This document shows positions 1 through 6,708 of a DNA stretch of 11,634 nt, in pieces. Positions within the stretch are counted from its first letter, which is position 1; every line of letters begins with the position of its first letter. The notes beneath the pieces are model-generated. The model made no database searches. It was not told the DNA's origin and saw only the letters and a list, made by a program, of their open reading frames with translations. The translations under genes and the position numbers were made by a program. Source of the stretch: UBA6164 sp964344895 (lineage in GTDB: Bacteria; Patescibacteriota; Gracilibacteria; BD1-5; UBA6164); the NCBI GenBank assembly GCA_964344895.1, contig CAYFPB010000036.1:1-11634 (forward strand). The letters run 5' to 3'.

Positions 1-54
1 CAAACTTCATCAATCTGAATCTCAATCATTTTTCATAACTAAAGTCCACCCTCA
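1..54 (-). pseudogene. Continuation of second fibrinogen-like domain past the in-frame TAA
   Basis: In the same frame as the upstream gene and directly after its TAA, the sequence reads GGWTLVMKNDGDSDGG, the expected next part of a fibrinogen-like domain (compare GGWTLI in the first copy). It runs off the window edge. No start codon is seen before the edge. It is either the disabled 3' part of the gene or evidence of a sequencing or population variant at the TAA. Confidence 0.55.
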
Positions 55-1056
55 TTAATCTCTTGTCATATCACAATATACTTCAAATCATGTTCCATTA
101 GCCTCTGGATCTATTGTATAGACTCAATCCAAACTTCTTCAAGCATTTTTATGATCTAAACATGAAGTTTTTGTTGATAGACTTGTAAAGTCATTATTTC
201 TTACCCATATTGTTCAAGATTCTGACCAACATGTTCAATGTAAACAAAGTCATGGCCAAGAAGTTCAAGTACTTTGAGTTCAAATTAACATATGTAAATA
301 ATTCTCTGATCAAGACCATCAGTAATGATCATTTCATCATGGCCGTACTCTAGCTGTATTAATTAAACCAGTTTTAAGATTTTTTATTTTTACATTTGAT
401 GTAATCCAATTTTGCATTGAAGAACTACTATGTAAATTTGCTCTTAAATAATAATCCCATACACTTGGTATTGTTATATTTGAATATCACTTAATAGTTT
501 GAGTATTTGAAACAACTAATACTTCATTTGCTCATATAGATTCTATTTGAGATTTACTCATATTAGAATCAATATTTAATTTATTTGTATTATCATTTCA
601 AATTAAAGATAAGCTTTCAATAGAGTTTCAACTTGTATTAAGGCTTCTAAATAAATTACTACTACTTACAGTAGAAATAAGAGTCCATCCTCATCCATCT
701 GTTGTCATATCACAATATACTTCAAATGCAGGATTTGAATCTGGTTTTATCCAATATACTCCATCTCAATTATTTCATAAACTAGTTAATATATCCTTAC
801 AAGATTGACCTGGAAAACTTTGAGTTCCTACAGGCAATTTTGAATTTATCTCATTTATCATTGTATCCACTTCTGTTTTTGTATAACTATTTACTATCTT
901 ATCATTAACACTCTGATACCACCCCGCACCAATACTATCTCAAGTACTTATTGTTTGTGTTGTTACTGAGATTATATTAGCTGCATACACTACTCAAAAT
1001 AGAGTAATTCAAAAAACCAGTGCTCATACAAATGATTTTTGGATCGTTTTTTTCAT
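55..1056 (-). CDS. Secreted fibrinogen-like domain protein, second domain cut by TAA
   Basis: Read with UGA = Gly this is a 333-residue open frame from ATG at 1056 to TAA at 55-57. Residues 1-26 form a signal peptide (MKK start, hydrophobic core, VYA then A), so the protein is exported. Residues 86-298 form a fibrinogen-C-terminal-like domain: Cys86, the GVYWI motif, then YCDMTTDGGGWTL near 110-125. A second copy starts at Cys299 (AGRS, DGVYTIDP, YCDMTRD) and is stopped at residue 334, exactly where a Gly is expected; GGWTLV follows in the same frame past the stop. Fibrinogen-like domains usually bind glycans or proteins, so an adhesin role is inferred. A spacer with YTKTEVD (about 50-65) resembles tail-fibre or stalk linkers. 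The extended -10 promoter just upstream suits this start. Whether the protein truly ends here or is broken is open. Confidence 0.82.
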
Positions 1057-1078
1057 ATTAATTTTTATGTTATGTAAT

Positions 1079-1087
1079 ATTATATCA
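1079..1087 (-). promoter_or_regulatory. Extended -10 promoter of the fibrinogen-like gene
   Basis: On the minus strand the sequence reads TGATATAAT, a perfect -10 box with the extended TG-N element, about 23 bases before the ATG at 1056. The -35 region (TGAACG) is weak, as is common with extended -10 promoters. Confidence 0.5.
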
Positions 1088-1110
1088 CACTTACTCACTA
1101 TCGTTCACTT

Positions 1111-1156
1111 CCCCTTGTCAGGGGAAAAAACTAGTGGAATTAATTTAGGGGGATTA
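1111..1156. repeat. Degenerate GC-rich palindromic element
   Basis: CCCCTTGTCAGGGG (1111-1124) is a perfect hairpin and matches the core of the larger element at 5343-5429. A G-rich end (TTAGGGGGATTA, about 1145-1156) resembles the TTAGGAGGGGTTAT end of that element. The part between is decayed. It sits in a gene-free stretch. Confidence 0.55.
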
Positions 1157-1188
1157 TTTACTAATTGCTATCCAATTAATCCAATTAT

Positions 1189-1203
1189 AAAAAAAAAAAA
1201 AAA
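1189..1203 (+). repeat. Homopolymer run of 15 A
   Basis: Fifteen consecutive A residues in the non-coding stretch between the repeat remnants. It is prone to slippage and to length error in sequencing. Confidence 0.7.
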
Positions 1204-1235
1204 CGCAAATCTTTTTTTGATTTTTACCACTTTTT

Positions 1236-1280
1236 CTTTTACAATCGGACTGAAGTCACGGGGTTTTATACCCAACATTG
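1236..1280. repeat. Remnant of a second short palindromic repeat type
   Basis: The stretch contains GGACTGAAGTC followed by GGGGTTTTATACCC, two nested imperfect inverted repeats of much higher GC than the surroundings. It looks like a decayed dispersed repeat, but no second copy is visible in the window. Confidence 0.3.
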
Positions 1281-1285
1281 GAAGT

Positions 1286-1315
1286 AAAAAAAGTTTAGCA
1301 AATGCTAAACTTTTT
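1286..1315. terminator. Bidirectional intrinsic terminator
   Basis: The stem AGTTTAGC/GCTAAACT has a four-base loop, flanked by an A run on the left and a T run on the right, so it can work on both strands. No gene on the plus strand ends here. It probably serves a minus-strand transcript, such as the small ORF whose TAA lies at 1314-1316. Confidence 0.65.
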
Positions 1316-1493
1316 ATCTAACCCAAAGGTTAGTTCAAGGATTATCAGTATTACCTGAAACTGAAGAACTATAGCAATGATTACATTCTCAATTTGAATA
1401 TGCTAATTGATAACATGAATTATAATTATTATAAATACAACTTTTTATATCAAAAATTGGCTTTTTTAGAATTTTTGTGATAAAATAATACAA
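1314..1493 (-). CDS. Possible Cys-rich small protein or gene remnant (59 aa)
   Basis: With UGA = Gly an open frame ends in TAA at 1314-1316, inside the T tract of the terminator, and extends up to a possible TTG start at 1491-1493; an in-frame TAA lies upstream at 1500-1502. It has no ATG and no clear ribosome site. The peptide is not low-complexity: four Cys (19, 27, 37, 40), a CNHC motif, and a polar Ser/Gly/Asn tail ending LWVR, which looks like the C-terminus of a secreted protein. The terminator directly behind it supports transcription in this direction. It could be a true small gene, the 3' remnant of a lost gene, or chance. Confidence 0.25.
1457..1486 (+). promoter_or_regulatory. Promoter of the PKD protein gene
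   Basis: TTGGCT (1457-1462) and the extended -10 TGATAAAAT (1478-1486) are 18 bases apart, giving a leader of about 27 bases before the ATG at 1520. The TGTGATA context matches the promoter of the fibrinogen-like gene. Confidence 0.45.
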
Positions 1494-1519
1494 ATTATAT
1501 TAATAATATTTAAAAAACT

Positions 1520-4414
1520 ATGTTTGATCCATCAAAACTAGACTTAGATTTAAATGAAAACAATAATTCAGAGAAAAAACAAAACACTGAAGAAAAACAA
1601 GAATCAGTACAAAAAGAAACTACTCAAAAAGTAGAAGAAAGTACTGATGTTTTAGATTCAATATCTATTGATGAAGAAAATAAAAATATTTCTAAACAAA
1701 ATGATGACAACACTGTAGGGGCAGACCTTGTGTCTGCCAAAGATGAAGAAAAAACAAACTCTGAATCAACTGAAGAAAAAAAGGAAGAAACAAAGGATAA
1801 TAAAGAAAAAACTGAAGAAACTGTAGTTAATGAAGTGAAAGAAGAAACAGTAGAAATAGAAAAAGAGGAAGATTCTCAAGAAGCTAATACTCAAATAGAA
1901 GAAAATAAAACAGTTTTTGATATAAACTTAGTTTCCCTTGATATACTATTAAAAATACTAGTTAAGTATGAATATGACTTTGCAGTATTTGAACCAAATG
2001 ATGATTGAGTGAAAGCAACATTTTCAAAAGATAAAGTGGTAGCTGATACAAAATATATCAAATACCCTACTTATACAAATATATTATTAAAAGCAAAAGC
2101 ATTAACTAAGTTAACAATTGAAGAAACAGAACAAGAACAAGAAGGAGCTTGAGAGACAATAGTAAACAGTAAAGCAATAAAAGTATTAACAAAAGTTGTG
2201 CCAAGTGATAGTGGACCAAAACTATTTATAAAAACAAAAGAAATACAAAAAAAAGTAGTAAAAAAACAAGCAACCCAAACATCAGCTAATCAAATATTAG
2301 GTTTTCTATGAGCTCTTGCTTTTATAGCTCTTGTAATAGGATGAGGATTCTTAGCATTTGTAGTAATGAATGCTAAAACAGTAGAAGATGTAAAATTTTT
2401 CCAATCACTTTGAATAAGCTTGAATGATATTAATAACTTTATATCTCAAGCAGTATCAATAATATTTTCTATATTAGTATTTATAGAAACTATATTCTTA
2501 ATCACTATCCTATTTAAATTTTCTCTTACAAAAAAAGAATTCAAGCAAAAAAAGATAAGATATGGAATCATTTCAGCAATAATATTTATTGTTACATTCT
2601 CAACAGCTTCAACTTGGATGCTAATAGATCAAAAAATTAGAAATCTACCAAACTGGCAAGCAGAATCTCAATGAGAGTTGATACTATATGATAATTCAAA
2701 ATTAATAAGTGATGAATTTAATGAAATCTGATCTGAAATAACAGATACAACTGAACTTATATGACCAGTAACTATCAAATTTGACCTAGAAAATTATAAA
2801 ACACGCCAAGAAAGAAAATGATTTATAATAAAAAAATATATATGGAATTTTTGAGTAAAAGATGATATAATTGAAACACCAACAGATACAATAATACATA
2901 GCTTTGATAAAAAAGGTATTTATGAAATATCTCTAACAACAATAAAAGCAGATCCAAGTTGAGAAATAGTAGAAGAACTAGTTACTTGAATTCCAAATAT
3001 AAATATATCAAATGTAGTTGAAGTAGAAGAAATATTATTAAATAGTTGAGGTAAACTTGTAAATTTTGATGCTAGTAGTATTAGTAATCAAGGAAAAATA
3101 GAATGGTATTATATGGATGACTTAAGTAAACCAGTATGGAAATGAGAAACATTTAAACCATGAAAACCTATTTTTGAAGAAACTCTAATATGAATGTACA
3201 TAAGAGCAGATTGAAAAAAGGATGAAACAATTGATAAAATATTTGTAATTACAGCAGAAGAAGAGACAAGCCTTGACTGAGAAATAAAATTCTCAAGAGG
3301 AATAATAAATGACCTAGAATTTGAATTATGGGTTGATAATCTAGATAATGACTTTGGGCAATGATATATTGAAAAATTTAAGTGGTATATATGAGATAAA
3401 GAAATAACTAAAGACTGAAATATAAATGATCCAAGTGAATCTAGTAAAATAAAACATAGTTTTAAAAATTATTGAGAACAAGAAGTAAGAGTAGTACTTA
3501 CTAACTCATCTTGAAAAACAAAAGAATTAAAAACAATAATTGAAATTCCTAAATTACTAAAACTAGATAGAAAACTTAGAATTACTAATGATTGAAAAGT
3601 AGTAGAAAATTATAATTATAATACTAACCTTTCAGAATATTATTTAAATGAAATAAGTATTCCAACTAAGTTAAATTTTAATGCAAGATTTGTAAAACCT
3701 AATGATCCATTATATAGCCTAAAAAATGTAACTTGGGATATTAATTCTGACTGAGATATAGATAAAGAATGAAAAACGTTTATTTATGAATTAAATAAAG
3801 AAGGTAATCACAGCTTAACAGTAAATTATGAATTTATTCATATAAAAAAATCTAATGATACAATAAAAATATCAGAACAAATATTTATTGAATGAGTAAA
3901 AAAGGAAGCTATCATTGATTTTGTTATTAAAAAAGATAGTAATTATGTACCAGTAATTGTTGGTTTTGATGCTTCAAAAAGTCAAGTAAAGGATGAAAAT
4001 ATAGAAAAATTTATTTGGGATTATTGAGATGGTGAAACAGAAGTAAGAGATGCAGTTGTAAAATGACATAGATATACAAGCCCTTGAAACTATGAAGTAG
4101 TATTAAAAGTTATAACTACTACTTGAAAAACTTATACTACAAGTAAAAAGCTTATATTAAAACCTAAACCTCAAGATGCTCAAATAAATGTTAGTATGAA
4201 AACAGCTCCTGTATGACAAGCTATAGATTTCTCTTCTGATAAATCAGAATGACAAATCATATGATACTTTTGGGAGTTTGGTGATTGAAAAACAACTACT
4301 GATCCAAATCCAACCTATACTTATAAAAAACCTTGAAAGTATACAGTAAAACTTACACTAGATTTTGCTAATAAAAGTATTGAAACTGATACTATGGAAA
4401 TAGTTATTGAATAA
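1520..4414 (+). CDS. Membrane-anchored protein with acidic N-terminus and PKD/Ig-like repeats
   Basis: A 964-residue frame (UGA = Gly), ATG 1520 to TAA 4412-4414. Residues 1-125 are a disordered Glu/Lys-rich head without signal peptide. About 128-250 look like a small folded cytoplasmic domain (VFDINLVSLDILLKILV) that I cannot name. Three hydrophobic helices follow, at about 259-285, 311-336 and 350-373, so the rest should lie outside the cell. From about 400 to the end there are some six Ig-like beta repeats. The last two are clear PKD domains (IWDYGDGE near 832; YFWEFGDGK near 916, then DPNPTYTYKKPGKYTV); earlier ones near 440, 527, 620 and 740 are more diverged. PKD domains usually serve surface adhesion or spacing. 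The head could bind a cytoplasmic partner, making an envelope-spanning link, which is inference. A translated palindromic repeat lies at residues 65-74. No Shine-Dalgarno site is seen. Confidence 0.9.
1713..1739 (+). repeat. In-frame hairpin repeat encoding VGADLVSA
   Basis: GGCAGAC (1720-1726) and GTCTGCC (1732-1738) form a perfect 7-bp stem in a stretch far richer in GC than the A-rich gene around it. It is read as VGADLVSA in the middle of the acidic low-complexity head, breaking its Glu/Lys composition. It behaves like an inserted, translated dispersed repeat. Confidence 0.6.
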
Positions 4415-4416
4415 TT

Positions 4417-4453
4417 AAAAAGAACTAATAAGAAATTATTAGTTCTTTTTTTT
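4417..4453. terminator. Bidirectional terminator between convergent genes
   Basis: A perfect 15-bp stem (4417-4431 with 4436-4450) with a GAAA loop is followed by a T run. It starts 3 bases after the TAA of the PKD gene, and its right arm lies inside the last codons of the minus-strand gene ending at 4425. It should stop transcription from both sides. Confidence 0.85.
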
Positions 4454-5123
4454 CTCAGCTAAATCCTATTTGTTCCATATTGTACTTTAATACTTTTGAC
4501 ATAGTAAGTGCAAGTATTTTTTCTTCTCTAATACAATCTGTCAAAAATAACTCTATATCTTCTGTATAATCACTTATATGTATTCATGCTATTACTCCTC
4601 TGTTTATTCATTTAAACATTGCTTTTGTTTGTCATGATTCTCTGACTGGTGGGTTAAAAAATATCTTATCTCTCATTCTTTTATAATCAGATCATTTCCA
4701 TATCAAGTTTTCTATTTTTACTGATACTGTTACAAGTGGTATAGAAAAATCTGGAGTGAAACAATTAATATCCTCTCTTAAAAAGCCTAGGCTTTCATAA
4801 TATTTTTCTAGTATCTTTATCTCTTCATTAAGAGTTACTCATACTATATGTATTTTTTTATTATTTTTTATTGCTTCATAAAATAATTCTTCAAAAATTT
4901 CTAACTCATCTTTTGGAGAATATACATTTGAATACATTGCTGGTTTTTCTTTTACTTTTTTTAGTATTTCCTCATTTTTTCTTTTTTCTAATAAATCTGA
5001 AATATATATTACTTTGAGTCCGGACTCTAAGGAGTCCGGACTCAAATACTCAAATAAAAACCTATTGTCATATAGGTCAGTATTTTCAATATTTATTATT
5101 TTATCAGTTAAAACTTTTTTCAT
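4425..5123 (-). CDS. Conserved-looking protein of unknown function (232 aa)
   Basis: ATG at 5123 to TAG at 4425-4427, with several in-frame TGA read as Gly (HIVGVTLNE, WKGSDYK, RESGQTKA, IAGIHIS). It is soluble, charged, and has no signal peptide or membrane segment. Alternating strands (KVIYIS, KKIHIVGVTL) and helices suggest an alpha/beta fold, and FFNPPVRESGQTKAMF near 165-180 looks like a conserved loop. I do not recognise the family. Residues about 27-37 (YLSPDSLESGLK) come from a perfect palindromic insert, between LFE and VIYISDLL. The start overlaps the stop of the upstream 66-residue gene as TAATG, which implies translational coupling and a two-gene operon. There is no Shine-Dalgarno site. 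Confidence 0.8.
5013..5046. repeat. Perfect double palindrome inside a coding frame
   Basis: TTTGAGTCCGGACTC and its exact reverse complement flank a four-base centre (5028-5031), giving a 15-bp perfect stem. Each arm also contains the 12-bp self-palindrome GAGTCCGGACTC. On the minus strand it is translated in frame without a stop inside the 232-residue gene. Confidence 0.75.
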
Positions 5124-5323
5124 TATTTATTTTGAGATTCTAAAATTTTTTGTATTTCTCAAGGGGTTTTCATTTCTCTTCTTAGTTCTAATACTTTATC
5201 ATTTCAATATTCTTCTTCCAATGCTTTTAACAAGTTATAACCTTTTTTTCAATTACTTAGACAGTCTAAACAATCTTTTTCTTTATTTGATTCTGCTCAA
5301 AATCATAAAAACTCTTCACTCAT
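5123..5323 (-). CDS. Small protein with CxxC motif, unknown function (66 aa)
   Basis: ATG at 5323 to TAA at 5123-5125, with four in-frame TGA read as Gly (FLGFGAE, SNGKKG, TPGEI). The charged, helical product holds one CLDC motif (residues about 18-21) that could bind metal or form a disulfide. The C-terminal part (KVLELRREMKTPGEIQKIL) looks like two helices. It is not a family I recognise. Its TAA shares bases with the ATG of the 232-residue gene (TAATG), so the two are probably made together and may act together. Confidence 0.72.
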
Positions 5324-5342
5324 TTTTGTTTTATTAATTATT

Positions 5343-5429
5343 AAAACCCCTCTGCCTTTCAGGCATCTCCCCTTGTCAGGGGAGAAAAGTATGATCCCTC
5401 CCCTGACAAGGGGAGGTTAGGAGGGGTTA
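5343..5429. repeat. Compound palindromic element between genes
   Basis: The outer ends are inverted copies (AACCCCTC at left, GAGGGGTT at right). Inside are three hairpins: TGCCTTTCAGGCA, CTCCCCTTGTCAGGGGAG and CCTCCCCTGACAAGGGGAGG, the last two being reverse complements of each other in their core. This is a miniature, non-coding, mobile-like unit. Its right end supplies the TAA stop (5427-5429) of the RNase HII-QueH gene, and its hairpins may also end that transcript. Confidence 0.75.
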
Positions 5430-6635
5430 TTTTTTTCCAGGATAAGTGTCGCTAAAAGCACATCAACAGTAATTTTGTCTATAAATTTTATGTTTTTTTG
5501 TATACTCTACACTCCTTTCAAATCATTTATTTTTTCTAAAAGCTATTTTTAAAAAATTTAATTTATTTTTTAATGAATAATCATCTCATATTTTAAATAT
5601 CTTTTCTAAGCTTTTATGTGGAGAAATATTAAGAGTAGTTGTCCAATTTTCAATACCTAATTCTATAGCAAGTTCTGCTGTTTTTTTAAGTCTTAAATCA
5701 TAACATTTAGTACACTTTTCTCATTTTTCTGGAGTATTTTCAAGTCATTTTATAGACTCTAAAAAGTTATCCACATCATAAGGTCACTCAATGTAATCAA
5801 CTTTTTCTATTTTGCAAACTTTTTTAAACTCTTTTAATCTTTTATTGTATTCTTTTTTTGGTTGAATATTTGGGTCATACCAGAAACAGAGTATATCATA
5901 CTCATCTTTTAAATCCATTATTGGTACAGTTGCATCAGGTCAACAACATATATGTAATAATAATTTTGGCTTTTGTTCAAGTATTTTTTTTACTGGTTTA
6001 TATGACAACCTATGTATTCAAGTTATTTTTGATTTATCAGTTAAGTAATCTTTATGTTTTTTAGTTCCATATCATTTATGTTCTTCTATAGATAAATCTG
6101 GATATAACTCTGAATATGTATTCATTAATTTATCTCTAAATACTTTAGCTATAATACTAGCTGCTCATATTTCAGCAACTTTTCAATCTCATCATACTAT
6201 AAAAATAGGATCTTTTTTTAATTCCTCAAAACTATAATTATCCTTTCAGTCTACTACAACTGAATCAATTAAATCATTATCTATTTTTCTTAATAGTTCA
6301 ACTAAAGCTCTTCTCATAGCTTCTCTATTTGCTTGTTTGATATTTATTTCATCTATTACATAATTATCAACTACTCATACTCAGAAAAATATTTTTGGAC
6401 TCCCCCTGCCTTCCAGGCATCCCCCTCCATGAGGGGGAACATCAATACTCATTTCTATTAATTCTTTATATAATTCTTCTCTTTTTTTCTCTGTTAACTT
6501 TTTTGAATCATTTATTTTTTTTATAAAATCCTTGCTTGGTTTGTTTTCAGGATTAAAACATAAAGCACAAGCAACAACACTTCAAAGCCAAGGACCTCTA
6601 CCTGCTTCATCTATTCATATTTTTATTTTTTTCAT
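5427..6635 (-). CDS. RNase HII - QueH epoxyqueuosine reductase fusion
   Basis: One uninterrupted 402-residue frame (UGA = Gly), ATG 6635 to TAA 5427-5429. Residues 1-219 are RNase HII, which nicks RNA in RNA-DNA hybrids: GIDEAGRGP with catalytic Asp9 and Glu10, NDSKKLTEKKRE at 42-53, Asp129 in VVVDG, ASIIAKVFRD with Asp168, then EEHKGYGTKKH and the usual end GIHRLSYKPV at 206-215. After about seven residues comes QueH (about 223-402), which reduces epoxyqueuosine to queuosine in tRNA: LLLHICCGPD with Cys230/Cys231, WYDPNIQPKKEY, CTKC at 308-311, NISPHKS, YRQNYCGC at 385-392. Both halves look complete, with their key residues. No internal stop or frameshift separates them. A palindromic repeat is translated at about 66-80 in RNase HII. 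The start has no Shine-Dalgarno site. Confidence 0.9.
6399..6439. repeat. Palindromic element translated inside RNase HII
   Basis: Two hairpins, TGCCTTCCAGGCA and CCCCCTCCATGAGGGGG, in the same order and form as in the intergenic element at 5343-5429. On the minus strand it is read as VPPHGGGCLEGRGSP, inserted between the helix after the KKLTEKK motif and the following strand. These residues have no counterpart in ordinary RNase HII. The GC content and use of GGG/GGA for Gly differ sharply from the host gene. Confidence 0.8.
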
Positions 6636-6708
6636 TTTTTGACTTTTAAAATTAAGTATTTTAAGTATAATATAGAAAAATTATAAATATTCAATAAAAA
6701 ATATAATA
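6636..6708. promoter_or_regulatory. Divergent promoter region between rnhB-queH and mtaB
   Basis: This 73-base AT-only gap separates two divergent starts. TATAAT at 6666-6671 is a good -10 box for mtaB, giving a leader of about 30 bases. ATTATA at 6680-6685 gives a TATAAT on the minus strand for the fusion gene. Neither has a convincing -35 at standard spacing; TTGACT at 6639 is about 21 bases from the plus -10. Confidence 0.4.

Noticed and set aside
1067..1321. ATG-started 84-codon open frame on the plus strand
   Set aside because: It crosses the poly-A run, repeat remnants and the terminator hairpin, and its peptide shows no protein-like pattern.
1057..1519. tRNA or riboswitch in the gene-free stretch
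   Set aside because: I see no cloverleaf, CCA end or known aptamer core; only repeats, promoters and a terminator are visible.
1520..2674. PKD gene read as several broken genes or a pseudogene because of TGA codons
   Set aside because: The same TGA pattern occurs at invariant Gly sites in every gene of the window, so it is recoding and not decay.
5014..5337. 107-codon open frame on the plus strand
   Set aside because: It is antisense to the two coupled minus-strand genes, which fit the code-25 pattern and end and start precisely; the Phe/Leu-rich peptide is a typical AT-rich shadow.
5343..5429. CRISPR array or insertion sequence
   Set aside because: The hairpin units are not spaced direct repeats with unique spacers, and no transposase frame is present; a small non-coding palindromic element fits better.
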